Of a stretch of DNA of 34,761 nt, positions 1 to 8,434 are shown one piece after another. Each line of letters opens with the position of its first letter. The first letter of the stretch is position 1. A program made the position numbers and the translations under genes. The stretch is from JANWWM01 sp046719715 (GTDB lineage Bacteria; Bacteroidota; Chlorobiia; Chlorobiales; Thermochlorobacteraceae), in the NCBI GenBank assembly GCA_046719715.1, contig JBDNCJ010000031.1:1-34761 (forward strand), given 5' to 3'. The notes under the pieces are model-generated. The model did not search any database, was not told the origin of the DNA, and saw nothing but the letters and a program-made list of their open reading frames with translations.

Positions 1-173
1 AGATTTTGAAGATTAGCGAGCCTGCGCCGACTTCTTCAGCCGTTCCGCTTCCGGCTCCGTCGCCTGCACCTACGCAAGTCGCGCCTGCCGCACCTGCGCC
101 AGAACCTGCAAAGGAAGAACCGAAAAAGGAAGAAGAAACGCCAAAGAAAAAACCCGTCAGAAAACGTAAGTAA
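1..173 (+). CDS. 3' end of an unidentified gene (Pro/Ala- then Lys/Glu-rich C-terminus)
   Basis: The open frame enters from the left edge (codons in phase with position 3) and stops at TAA 171-173. The visible 56 residues are low complexity: a proline/alanine-rich stretch (roughly residues 7-35 of the visible part) followed by a Lys/Glu-rich, very basic end finishing in RKRK. Such tails are usually disordered and can bind nucleic acid or act as linkers, but no domain is visible and the function cannot be assigned. A strong intrinsic terminator lies 21 bases after the stop, so this is the last gene of its transcription unit. The start and the body of the gene lie outside the window. Confidence 0.75.
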   Translation, partial: ILKISEPAPTSSAVPLPAPSPAPTQVAPAAPAPEPAKEEPKKEEETPKKKPVRKRK

Positions 174-194
174 TCTAGACAACCGTCAAATTTC

Positions 195-229
195 AACAGC
201 CTTTTAGGGAAACCTGAAAGGCTGTTTTT
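195..229 (+). terminator. Rho-independent terminator with GAAA tetraloop
   Basis: AACAGCCTTT (195-204) pairs perfectly with AAAGGCTGTT (217-226). The inner part continues as T.G wobble, AGG-GAAA-CCT, giving about 14 stacked pairs capped by a GNRA tetraloop. A T-rich tract follows (225-229, then TTT after one G). It ends the partial gene on the left and separates it from purL, which starts 22 bases further on. Confidence 0.92.
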
Positions 230-251
230 GTTTCAACCCAGTCTTTAAACC

Positions 252-2525
252 ATGACCGAACCAATCGTTAATCTCAACCTTGCTAAACAGCACGGCTTGC
301 TCGAGGAAGAGTATCAAAAAATTCTGGACGTTCTTGGACGTGTGCCGACCTATACCGAACTAGGCATTTTTTCGGTCATGTGGTCGGAACATTGTAGCTA
401 CAAAAATTCCATCGCGGTGCTCAAAACGCTTCCAAGAAGCGGTGGGCGATTGCTTGCCAAAGCCGGTGAAGAAAACGCGGGATTAGTCGATATCGGAGAT
501 GGGCTTGCCGTCGCTTTCAAGATTGAATCACACAATCACCCTTCGGCGGTTGAGCCGTATCAAGGGGCGGCGACGGGCGTCGGCGGCATTCATCGCGACA
601 TTTTTACGATGGGTGCGCGACCGATTGCGGCGCTCAATTCGCTCCGATTCGGAAACCTCTCCGATTCACGCGTCAAATACTTGTTGGACGGCGTGGTGCG
701 CGGCATCGGCGACTACGGCAACTCTTTCGGCGTGCCGACCGTTGCCGGCGAAGTCTACTTCAACCCGTGCTATCAGGGCAATCCGCTTGTGAATGCGATG
801 AGCGTCGGAATCGTCGAACATCATCAAGTCGCAAGGGCGATTGCGAGCGGCGAAGGAAATCCCGTGCTCATTGTCGGCTCATCAACAGGGCGAGACGGCA
901 TACACGGAGCGACGTTTGCGTCAGAAGAAATTTCGGAAGCATCGGAGTCCAAACGCCCAAGCGTGCAAGTTGGCGACCCCTTCGCTGAAAAACTTCTGCT
1001 TGAAGCCACGCTTGAAGCGATTGCAACGGGCTTTGTGGTCGGCATTCAAGATATGGGTGCGGCGGGGCTGACCTGCTCCTCGTCGGAAATGTCCGCGAAA
1101 GCCATTGAAAAAACAGGCAAAGGCGGTATGGAACTTAATCTTGACCGCGTGCCGATACGCGAAAAAGGCATGACTGCTTACGAAATCATGCTTTCTGAAT
1201 CGCAGGAGCGAATGCTTATTGTTGCCCAAAAAGGAAAAGAGCAAGCCATCATCGACATCTTCAAGAAGTGGGACGTTCAAGCCGTTGAGATTGGTGTCGT
1301 CACATCTGATGGATTGCTTCGCGTGAAACATCACGGTCAAGTTGTGGCAGAAGTACCGGCAACGCCCTTAGTACTCGGCGGGGGCGCGCCCGTTTATCAT
1401 CGTGAAGCAAAAGAGAAAAAGCCAGATACGAGATTCCCGACGCTGAAAAAAGATGATGAAATTGACTTTGAACAAGAAACTCTCAAACTCCTTGCTTCGC
1501 CCAACATTGCAAGCAAACGATGGGTCTATACGCAGTATGACTCAATGGTGCGCACAAATACAGTTGTCGCCGTCGGCGCAAGCGACGCCGCCATCGTCAG
1601 AATCAAAGGCACGAAAAAGGCGTTAGCCATGAAGACGGATTGCAACGCCAAATACGTCTATCTTAATCCAAGAAAAGGCGGAATGATTGCTGTCGCGGAA
1701 TGCGCGCGAAATGTGGCTTGCGCAGGTGCAAAACCGCTCGGCGTAACAAACTGCCTTAACTTCGGCAATCCTTACAAGCCCGACGTGTATTTTCAGTTCA
1801 AAGAAGCCGTCGCAGGAATGGGTGAAGCATGTGTCGTCTTCGAGACGCCTGTAACCGGCGGCAATGTCAGTTTTTACAACGAAACGATGATTGACGGAAA
1901 AACGACCGCCGTTTTTCCAACACCGACGATTGGAATTGTTGGATTGATAGAAGAAGTTTCAAAAGCCGTTACATCAAATTTCAAAAACGAAGGCGACGTT
2001 GTTATGTTGCTTGGCGAATCAAACTTTGATTTGAACGGCTCGCAATTCTTGGAGCAATACTACAACGAACTTGGCGACGACGCGCCGTTCATTTCGCTGA
2101 TTGCAGAGAAAAAATTGCAAGACCTGCTCATTGAACTGGCTGAAAAACAACTTCTGCAATCGGCACACGACATCTCGGACGGCGGACTTGCTATTGCTTT
2201 GATTGAATCGGCAATCATGGACGATACCCACCAAAGAGGCGCCGTCGTAACGCTCGATAGAGAGGGGCATTTCGGGATTCAAGAAATGTTGTTTTCAGAA
2301 TCTCAAGGTCGGGCGGTCGTCTCGGTAAAGAAGGAGCAAATAGAGGCGGTCGTGTCGCTTGCAAGAACCATCGGCGTGCCTTGCCAAATCATCGGTGAAG
2401 TTATAGAGAGAAAAGTCGAGATAACCGTCAATGGTAAGACCGTTTTGAATCAATCACTTCAATATCTTTCCGATGTTTATTTCAACGCCGTTGAGCGCCA
2501 GATGAGCGGATTGGTCGAGACTTAA
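252..2525 (+). CDS. purL: Phosphoribosylformylglycinamidine synthase subunit PurL
   Basis: 757 residues, the length of the small PurL found in three-part (PurS/PurQ/PurL) FGAM synthases. It uses ATP and ammonia supplied by PurQ to convert FGAR to FGAM in cytoplasmic de novo purine synthesis. Family hallmarks: SVMWSEHCSYKNS near residues 41-53 with the conserved His, ESHNHPSAVEPYQGAATGVGG near 92-112, GIQDMGAAGLTCSSSEM in the middle, and a second AIRS-like half with VTGGNVSFYNE and SAHDISDGGL. No glutaminase domain is fused, so PurQ and PurS must be encoded elsewhere. ATG 252 has no clear Shine-Dalgarno; the N-terminus aligns with the family from there. It stands after a strong terminator and is probably transcribed from its own promoter in 230-251 or by leakage. 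Confidence 0.97.
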   Translation: MTEPIVNLNLAKQHGLLEEEYQKILDVLGRVPTYTELGIFSVMWSEHCSYKNSIAVLKTLPRSGGRLLAKAGEENAGLVDIGDGLAVAFKIESHNHPSAVEPYQGAATGVGGIHRDIFTMGARPIAALNSLRFGNLSDSRVKYLLDGVVRGIGDYGNSFGVPTVAGEVYFNPCYQGNPLVNAMSVGIVEHHQVARAIASGEGNPVLIVGSSTGRDGIHGATFASEEISEASESKRPSVQVGDPFAEKLLLEATLEAIATGFVVGIQDMGAAGLTCSSSEMSAKAIEKTGKGGMELNLDRVPIREKGMTAYEIMLSESQERMLIVAQKGKEQAIIDIFKKWDVQAVEIGVVTSDGLLRVKHHGQVVAEVPATPLVLGGGAPVYHREAKEKKPDTRFPTLKKDDEIDFEQETLKLLASPNIASKRWVYTQYDSMVRTNTVVAVGASDAAIVRIKGTKKALAMKTDCNAKYVYLNPRKGGMIAVAECARNVACAGAKPLGVTNCLNFGNPYKPDVYFQFKEAVAGMGEACVVFETPVTGGNVSFYNETMIDGKTTAVFPTPTIGIVGLIEEVSKAVTSNFKNEGDVVMLLGESNFDLNGSQFLEQYYNELGDDAPFISLIAEKKLQDLLIELAEKQLLQSAHDISDGGLAIALIESAIMDDTHQRGAVVTLDREGHFGIQEMLFSESQGRAVVSVKKEQIEAVVSLARTIGVPCQIIGEVIERKVEITVNGKTVLNQSLQYLSDVYFNAVERQMSGLVET

Positions 2526-2534
2526 TTGCGCACG

Positions 2535-2564
2535 TTGTAAGAGATGACCTGAAATGTGTATATT
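2535..2564 (+). promoter_or_regulatory. Possible sigma-70-type promoter upstream of the 2634 gene
   Basis: TTGTAA (2535-2540) and TATATT (2559-2564) are spaced by 18 bases and lie about 70 bases before the ATG at 2634, in the 108-base gap after purL. The match to the consensus is 4/6 and 5/6. This is pattern matching only, and Chlorobiota promoter consensus may differ. Confidence 0.35.
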
Positions 2565-2633
2565 CAGGCGACTCAGAATTGTGCCAAATCAGCCCTAAAA
2601 ATTATTGTAAAAAGCCTTAAAGCCCATTAAAAG

Positions 2634-4394
2634 ATGCGAATGAAGTCAAACGTCGGAGCATGGCTCGTTCTTACCATTACATTTCTCGGATTCTGTTCCT
2701 TCTCAACGGTTGCGCAAACGCCTACAACGGCAAGTAGCAGGCTCTTCTACACGCAAAAAGGATTTCTACCGAGACAAGGAACGGTCAGCATTGCCTATAC
2801 CGGCGGCGTATTCAGAAATATGACGGGCTACTCGACGGACGGAGGTGCAACCGCCGGAGCATTGGCGCAAACTACGGGCGATATTTTGTTTGATTACTCC
2901 ATCAACAAAAATTACATGCTCTCAATCGGCACGAACGTCTTCTTCACCACGCCCAATCTCCGCCTTGCGCCTCCGGATTTCCAACCCATGACGACGGATT
3001 ACTTGCGCCGATTAACGCTGGCGTTGCGAATGGGGTCGTTTGGCGTTCTCTCCGAGCAAGTTCAATTAGGCGGATTGTTCCGTGCGATGGTGCCGCTTTC
3101 GGGAGAGTTCAATTCGCCGTTTCAGCCTGTGGCTCTGACCGCACCGAATTTCTCAGCCGAATTCATTGCATCGTATTATTTCGATAAAGTCTTTCCTCGC
3201 CTTTCGCCAGGCATTCATTTGAACATAGGGCTGAACTTGATTTTGGCGGAAAAGACGAACATGACGCCCATCGGCATCCTCAATAACGACAACAACGCCA
3301 TGTCGATGCGCTATGCCTTTGGGTTGGATTATCCCGTGTCAAATTCATGGACGCTATTTACAGAAGTATATGGAGAGTTCTTTTTGACCGGCGGTCTGCC
3401 GACGATACTCTATGGCAGAGACGCATACAGTTATGCGCTCTTGGGAACGAAACTTCAACTCATCACCGACTTATGGCTGGAAGCGGCAGGAGAGTTTTTA
3501 ATTACGGATAATAAAGCTTCGACCATTTTTAATCCGCAACGCGGAATAACGCCATTCTCAGCCAATAACGTCAATTATCCAAGTTATCGCGCACTCTTTG
3601 GACTTCGCTATGAGTTCAGTCGACGGAAGTATATCCCGAATACGGCTGATGTGATGTATGGTCAAGCCTCAGCGGTTCAAGAAAGCCCGTTTGTAACGGC
3701 GAGTGCGGCAAAAGCACAGGCTTTGGGACTTTCGCCGATTCAAGTCAGAGAAGCGGAAATCAAAGAGCTGGTCGCCGAAAAATCGCAAGTCGATAGTCTC
3801 ACCAAGCTCTATAAAATGGAAGAAGTTGCACTCAACAACGCCAAGCGAGAGTATAACATGATTTCAAATTCTCAGTCAGCGTCGCAAGAAGCAGAAAAGT
3901 TGAAGGCGTTGAAAGAAAAAATTGAGAAAAACGAAAAAGCGTTAGAAGAAAGCAAAAAGGAACTCGCCGAACTGAGACGAAAAGACGGACGAGCGCGCTT
4001 GGAATTGCGTCAGGTGTTTGCACAAGGAAAAGGCAACAAGCCGCGAAAGCGCGTCGTCAGTTCCGCCGATAAACAGCGCGGAAAAATTATTTTGGACGTC
4101 ATTGATGAGCAAAGCGAAGAAATCGCACTGTTCTTCAAAGAATTGAGAAAGTATGATGAAAAACTTTACGGCAGGCTTTACTACGAAATTACGATTGGAA
4201 AAAATGGACGCGTCGAGCGGGTGCGATTGCTCGTCTCAAGCTTAGATGAATCTCTGCCGATATCAAGTTACACGGAAGACCAAATTTCTGAAAAAGTGCG
4301 TAATTGGAAGTTTCCTCCCGGCGAGTCGGAAATCGTGATCGACATTTTAAAGCTCGAGCTCACGCCCGGCGGCAGTTTGAGAATTTCAAGTTGA
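2634..4394 (+). CDS. Exported outer-membrane-type protein with coiled coil and TonB/AgmX-like C-terminal domain
   Basis: 586 residues. Residues 1-28 are a signal peptide (MRMK, hydrophobic core, cleavage near VAQ). Residues about 35-340 alternate polar and aromatic/hydrophobic residues with many Gly/Tyr/Phe, as in a beta-barrel. Residues about 375-450 are a Lys/Glu-rich coiled coil. Residues about 510-580 (LYYEITIGKNGRVERV...VRNWKFPP) resemble the AgmX/PglI or TonB C-terminal fold, which usually sits on periplasmic proteins. Barrel plus periplasmic TonB-like domain in one chain is unusual. It may link an outer-membrane protein to an energised or gliding-type complex, but this is inference. 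ATG 2634 is used; ATG 2640 is an alternative. It stands alone between purL and a Crp-type regulator. Confidence 0.8.
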   Translation: MRMKSNVGAWLVLTITFLGFCSFSTVAQTPTTASSRLFYTQKGFLPRQGTVSIAYTGGVFRNMTGYSTDGGATAGALAQTTGDILFDYSINKNYMLSIGTNVFFTTPNLRLAPPDFQPMTTDYLRRLTLALRMGSFGVLSEQVQLGGLFRAMVPLSGEFNSPFQPVALTAPNFSAEFIASYYFDKVFPRLSPGIHLNIGLNLILAEKTNMTPIGILNNDNNAMSMRYAFGLDYPVSNSWTLFTEVYGEFFLTGGLPTILYGRDAYSYALLGTKLQLITDLWLEAAGEFLITDNKASTIFNPQRGITPFSANNVNYPSYRALFGLRYEFSRRKYIPNTADVMYGQASAVQESPFVTASAAKAQALGLSPIQVREAEIKELVAEKSQVDSLTKLYKMEEVALNNAKREYNMISNSQSASQEAEKLKALKEKIEKNEKALEESKKELAELRRKDGRARLELRQVFAQGKGNKPRKRVVSSADKQRGKIILDVIDEQSEEIALFFKELRKYDEKLYGRLYYEITIGKNGRVERVRLLVSSLDESLPISSYTEDQISEKVRNWKFPPGESEIVIDILKLELTPGGSLRISS

Positions 4395-4397
4395 TAA

Positions 4398-4481
4398 AGC
4401 GTTGAACGTCATAGAGCGTTGCACGTCGCTGCGGCGATTGAATCCTGATGAATTGAACAAAGAGCACGCGCCACCGTGCTC
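4398..4481. repeat. Short direct repeat and inverted repeat in the gap before the Crp-type gene
   Basis: The 202-base gap 4395-4596 holds two 13-mers of the form AGCGTTGNACGTC (4398-4410 and 4415-4427, one mismatch) and an inverted repeat GAGCACG-N6-CGTGCTC (4462-4481). No T tract follows the hairpin, so it is not a convincing terminator. The palindrome might be a regulator site for the Crp/Fnr gene downstream, which is speculation. Confidence 0.4.
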
Positions 4482-4596
4482 CCGCGCACCCCGACTCACT
4501 CGGCGAACGAACATAAAAAATGACAAATTAAAACTATATTCCCTCCGCACATTTGAGCGTTGAAAAGCGGCGCAAAACAAAAATTGAGAGATTAAA

Positions 4597-5289
4597 ATGG
4601 ATGTCAAAGACACCACACGGGTTCTCGGCGAAGTCAGCATCTTTGAATCGCTCAGCGATAAAGAACTCGCGGAAATCGCCAGCCGAAGCCAATTTGTTAC
4701 ATTCAAAAAAGACGACGTCATTATTTTTGAAAGCGAAACGGGAAACGCCGTGTTCGTGATTTTAGAAGGCATGGTCAAAATCTCTCGTACGAATGAAGAC
4801 TACAAGGAAGTGATTTTAGCCATTTTAGGAGAGCGGGATTTCTTCGGCGAAATGTCGGTGTTGGACGGAGCACTCCGCTCCGCCGACGCCATCGCGCTTT
4901 CCAAAGTTCAGTTGCTTAAAATTGATGGAAAAGTGTTCTTGGAATTTCTTGAAAAGCATCCGAAACTCGCCGTCTCGCTCTTGCGGGAACTGGTGAGCCG
5001 ACTGCGAAAAACCGACCATCAAATCAAAAGCATTTCACTTGCAGATGCGGTCGGAAAAGTCGCCTCCACGATTATTCGTCTTGCCAACGACGTCGGTCGC
5101 CAAAAGCGAGACCGAGTGGAAATTGACAACTTCGCCAGCCAACAAGAAATCGCCAACTACGCCGCCACGTCGCGCGAAACCATTTCCCGCGTGCTCTCGA
5201 TGTTTGAGCGCGAAGGATTAATTGAGCGCGAAATGAATAAAATCATTATCGTCAACTTTGAAGATTTTAAGAAACGCTTTGGTGAATAA
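4597..5289 (+). CDS. Crp/Fnr-family transcriptional regulator
   Basis: 230 residues, a normal Crp/Fnr length. Residues about 10-125 are a cyclic-nucleotide-binding fold (IFESLSDKELAEIA, VFVILEGMVKISR, GERDFFGEMSVLDGALRSADAIA). The phosphate-binding cassette region FGEMSVLDGALRSADA resembles true cNMP binders. Residues about 140-228 are the dimer helix and winged helix-turn-helix, with the recognition helix in ATSRETISRVLSMFEREGLI. No N-terminal cysteine cluster is present, so this is not an Fe-S Fnr sensor. It lies 9 bases upstream of the M23 peptidase on the same strand and may be co-transcribed with the envelope genes. The ligand is unknown. Confidence 0.9.
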   Translation: MDVKDTTRVLGEVSIFESLSDKELAEIASRSQFVTFKKDDVIIFESETGNAVFVILEGMVKISRTNEDYKEVILAILGERDFFGEMSVLDGALRSADAIALSKVQLLKIDGKVFLEFLEKHPKLAVSLLRELVSRLRKTDHQIKSISLADAVGKVASTIIRLANDVGRQKRDRVEIDNFASQQEIANYAATSRETISRVLSMFEREGLIEREMNKIIIVNFEDFKKRFGE

Positions 5290-5298
5290 CAGCAAGCA

Positions 5299-6120
5299 AT
5301 GGCGAAAGAAAAAAAGAAAATCGTTTCTTATACTGTCGCCCTTATTCCCGAAGATGGAACGGAAAGCCGTGCGTTCGGCGGAATTACGCGCAGTAAAATC
5401 ATACTTATCGCTGTCGGTCTGTTGGTACTTGGAAGTCTTTTAGCCTCGCTCTTGATTGTCTTCACCCCGTTACGACTGCTCATTCCCGGCTACGCACAGC
5501 CCGAATACTGGCGACAACTCGAGCAAAATCAGCGACAATTAGACAGCCTAAGTGTTCGCGTCTTGCAGTTGGATTATTACAACCACAAATTAAAACTTCT
5601 GCTTGGGGCGTTGCCTGAAAGCTCTGCCGTCCAATCAAAGCCGTCACAAAAAACACCGCTCACGCCACAGGAGGTGGGGAGAACCGTCAAAGGCTACGTG
5701 ATGAAGCAGACGCCGCCGATTCAAGCGACGCTTCTCGCCGAACCCGACGTGATGCTCTTCGCTGGAAGTATCGTGCAAGGCAGACTTTCACAAGGCTTTG
5801 CGCCTGAACGAAGCCACTACGGAATCGATATCGCAACGGCGCTCAACGAACCAATCGGTGCATTTGCCGACGGGACGGCAGTATTTGCAGACTGGACAAA
5901 CGATTACGGCTGGTCGGTCATTTTGCAACATGGCGGCTACACAACCTTTTACAAACATTGCAGCAAAATTTTGGTGCGCGAAGGCGAGCCGATTCGGCGC
6001 GGTCAAACGATTGCACTCACAGGCAATACAGGTTTAGAAAGCTCAGGCGCCCATCTGCATTTTGAACTTTGGAAAAATGGGATTCCACTTAATCCACTCG
6101 ATTACATCATTTTGAACTAA
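5299..6120 (+). CDS. Membrane-anchored M23 (LytM) family peptidase
   Basis: 273 residues. A short cytoplasmic N-terminus is followed by one membrane segment (about 33-62) and a probable short coiled coil (about 70-102). A LytM domain fills about 155-270. All zinc ligands are present: H173 and D177 in HYGID, and H254 in HLHFE, with H220 in the active-site loop, so it should be an active endopeptidase cutting peptidoglycan peptide cross-links in the periplasm. The next gene, 26 bases on, is a bactofilin; M23-bactofilin pairs are common and act together in cell shape in other bacteria. The hydrolase is therefore probably positioned by the bactofilin scaffold. Confidence 0.92.
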   Translation: MAKEKKKIVSYTVALIPEDGTESRAFGGITRSKIILIAVGLLVLGSLLASLLIVFTPLRLLIPGYAQPEYWRQLEQNQRQLDSLSVRVLQLDYYNHKLKLLLGALPESSAVQSKPSQKTPLTPQEVGRTVKGYVMKQTPPIQATLLAEPDVMLFAGSIVQGRLSQGFAPERSHYGIDIATALNEPIGAFADGTAVFADWTNDYGWSVILQHGGYTTFYKHCSKILVREGEPIRRGQTIALTGNTGLESSGAHLHFELWKNGIPLNPLDYIILN

Positions 6121-6146
6121 CGCATCGATTATCAAACCAAACCGAT

Positions 6147-6545
6147 ATGTTTGCCAAGAAAAATGGAACGCAAACTTCTATCCCTACCGACAAATTAAGC
6201 ATCGTCGCCGATGGCACGCTCTTTCGCGGCGACATTGAAACGACCGGGCATTTGCGCGTCGACGGAAAAGTGCAAGGCAACATTGCTTCAACCGGCAATG
6301 TGGCGGTCGGCAAAGGCGGAAACGTGGAAGGCAACATCACAGCGGCGAATCTCAAAGTATCGGGAAGGGTGAAAGGCAATGTTGAAGTGTCAGGGCGATG
6401 CATGCTCGATTCAACGTCAATTTTGGACGGCGATTCAAAAGCAAAGATTTTCGCTGTCGAAGAAGGCGCCGTCATCAATGGAAAAATTTCAATGGAATTG
6501 CGCGAACCCTACACCGAAGAACTCCGTCAAGCCGATTTCGCATAA
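6147..6545 (+). CDS. Bactofilin family cytoskeletal protein
   Basis: 132 residues. Residues about 16-118 form a right-handed beta-helix of repeated short rungs: LSIVADGTLFRGDIETTG, LRVDGKVQGNI, VAVGKGGNVEGNI, LKVSGRVKGNV. This is the DUF583/bactofilin signature, with the usual short non-structured ends. Bactofilins polymerise without nucleotide into filaments at the inner membrane and organise cell-wall enzymes. The upstream M23 peptidase is the likely client. The downstream gene starts 9 bases after the stop, so the run from the peptidase to the kinase at 8434 is probably one operon. Confidence 0.93.
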   Translation: MFAKKNGTQTSIPTDKLSIVADGTLFRGDIETTGHLRVDGKVQGNIASTGNVAVGKGGNVEGNITAANLKVSGRVKGNVEVSGRCMLDSTSILDGDSKAKIFAVEEGAVINGKISMELREPYTEELRQADFA

Positions 6546-6554
6546 ACTCCGACT

Positions 6555-7790
6555 ATGCAACTGATTCTCTTTGAAGATGAAGGCGTAGAGCGATTCCGCC
6601 CGCTCCTTCACTTGAAGCCCGTCTATCACCTCCGTTGCGGCACACGCTCGCTCCGCGAAAAATTTGAATCCGCACTCAATCTTGCCATTACACTTCACGT
6701 ACGTCGTTCGCTTCAAAATGTGCTTCGCGAAGAAAATCCAACAAGTCTTGTCAATGAAATGCAGAGCGACGACATGCTCTTCATCAACGGTCGAGCAATT
6801 TGCGATAAATCGCTCGCAACGAAAATTCAATCCGAACAATTTGAATTTGGCAAAGCCTATTTCAACGGCGGTCAAGTCGTCGCCTTTCGAACCAATCCAA
6901 AAGAATTTTTCGCAGACGGATTACCAAACTTGATTGAGGCAAAGTTCATTTCAGAACGAATGCCCGTCGAACAAGTCGACGGCACGCTGGTGAGTTTTAT
7001 GTGGGATTTAATTCGTCTACACCCGATTGAATTCAAACGCGAAGCCAAGCAAGAAAAGCGATTCGGCATGAACTTCGGAAATGTTCACCCTCGTGCGGTG
7101 CTCGTCAATGAATCGCGCATTTTCATCGACGAGGGTGCGGAGGTCAAAGCCGGTGCAGTGCTCGACGCCGACGAAGGCTACATCTACATTTCGCGCAACG
7201 CTACGATTTTGCCGAATGCGGTGCTGATGAACAATGTGTTCGTCGGCGAAAGCGCAACGGTGAAAATCGGCGCGAAAATTTATAGCAATGTCTATATCGG
7301 AAAAGCCTCCAAAGTCGGCGGCGAAGTGGAGGACTGCATCATCGAGCCGTTTGCCAACAAACAGCACGACGGATTTTTGGGACACAGTTACATTTCAAGT
7401 TGGTGCAACTTGGGCGCGGATACGAATAACTCAGACTTGAAGAACAATTACAGCACCGTGCGCATGAACGTCGGCGGAAAAGAAATCGATTCCAAAATGC
7501 AATTTTTAGGATTGATGATGGGCGAGCACTCTAAGAGCGGTATTAACACGATGTTCAACACGGGAACGGTCGTCGGAATGTCGTCCAATATTTTCGGCGC
7601 GGGATTTCCGCCAAAAACCATCGGCTCGTTTCAGTGGGGCGGCGGCGATACAAACTTTATGCGATACGACCTGGAAAAAGCCATCGAAGTCGCACGCGCC
7701 GTGATGAAACGACGAAATATCGCACTCACAGCCGCCTACGAAGCCTTGTTCCGACAAGCCTACCACGATGAAATGAACGCGCCAACATGA
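6555..7790 (+). CDS. GlmU-like sugar nucleotidyltransferase/acetyltransferase (Bacteroidota-type)
   Basis: 411 residues. The C-terminal half (about 175-375) is a left-handed beta-helix with hexapeptide rungs (AEVKAGAVLDADEGYIYISRN, IGAKIYSNVYIGKASKVGG) and the GHSYISSWCNLGADTNNSDLKNNY segment typical of GlmU-type acetyltransferases. The N-terminal half, starting MQLILFED, is the divergent nucleotidyltransferase-like part seen in the alternative GlmU family of Bacteroidota. By family it may make UDP-GlcNAc or a related nucleotide sugar for cell wall or surface polymers, but the N-terminal part lacks the canonical GlmU loop, so the exact substrate is uncertain. Its stop overlaps the start of the next gene (ATGA). 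Confidence 0.85.
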   Translation: MQLILFEDEGVERFRPLLHLKPVYHLRCGTRSLREKFESALNLAITLHVRRSLQNVLREENPTSLVNEMQSDDMLFINGRAICDKSLATKIQSEQFEFGKAYFNGGQVVAFRTNPKEFFADGLPNLIEAKFISERMPVEQVDGTLVSFMWDLIRLHPIEFKREAKQEKRFGMNFGNVHPRAVLVNESRIFIDEGAEVKAGAVLDADEGYIYISRNATILPNAVLMNNVFVGESATVKIGAKIYSNVYIGKASKVGGEVEDCIIEPFANKQHDGFLGHSYISSWCNLGADTNNSDLKNNYSTVRMNVGGKEIDSKMQFLGLMMGEHSKSGINTMFNTGTVVGMSSNIFGAGFPPKTIGSFQWGGGDTNFMRYDLEKAIEVARAVMKRRNIALTAAYEALFRQAYHDEMNAPT

Positions 7791-8434
7791 CGACAGAAAA
7801 AAAGTTCATCGCCGTTGCCGGTAACATGGGCGCGGGAAAATCAACACTTGTAGAATTGCTCGCCAAGCATTACAAGTGGGACGCTGTGCTTGAAGCCGTC
7901 GATAACTCGCCCAATTTCACAAATCCGTATCTTGTGGATTTCTTCGACGATATGTCGCGCTGGTCGTTTAATCTGCAAGTCTTTTTTCTTACAGTGCGGT
8001 TCAAACAGCATCGGGCAATTCAAGCAGGAACGCGCTCCGCCATTCAAGACCGCACGATTTACGAAGACGCTGAAATTTTTGCACGCAACCTTTACGAAAT
8101 GAACTTGATGAGCGAGCGCGATTTCAACACCTACCAACTGATTTACAACGAGTTCATTCCGCTTTTGAAACCGCCCGATTTGGTTGTGTATTTGCAAGCC
8201 TCCATTCCGAAACTCGTTTCAAACATTGAAAAACGCGCGCGCCACTACGAAAGCAAAGTCAAACTCGACTACCTTAAACGCTTGCATGCGCAGTATGAAT
8301 CGTGGTATGCTCGTTATGCGCACGGGAAGAAAATTCTCATCAACGTCGACAATCTTGATTTTGTTGAACGCGCCGACGATTTGAATGTCATCATTGAGCG
8401 TATCGAGCGAGAACTCTTCGGGCTTTTTGCTTAG
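7787..8434 (+). CDS. Deoxynucleoside kinase family protein
   Basis: 215 residues. Walker A GNMGAGKST at 12-20, the substrate-site motif DRTIYEDAEIFA near 85-96, and a LID arginine region IEKRARHYE near 145-153. These are features of the dNK/dGK-dAK family, which phosphorylates deoxynucleosides to monophosphates in the salvage pathway. The start overlaps the previous stop by four bases (ATGA), implying translational coupling. The stop TAG 8432-8434 overlaps the stop of the convergent hscA gene. Which deoxynucleoside it prefers cannot be told from sequence. Confidence 0.9.
   Translation: MTTEKKFIAVAGNMGAGKSTLVELLAKHYKWDAVLEAVDNSPNFTNPYLVDFFDDMSRWSFNLQVFFLTVRFKQHRAIQAGTRSAIQDRTIYEDAEIFARNLYEMNLMSERDFNTYQLIYNEFIPLLKPPDLVVYLQASIPKLVSNIEKRARHYESKVKLDYLKRLHAQYESWYARYAHGKKILINVDNLDFVERADDLNVIIERIERELFGLFA

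Noticed and set aside
4462..4481. Terminator after the 2634-4394 gene
   Set aside because: The stem is only 7 pairs and no T tract follows on either strand; kept only as an inverted repeat.
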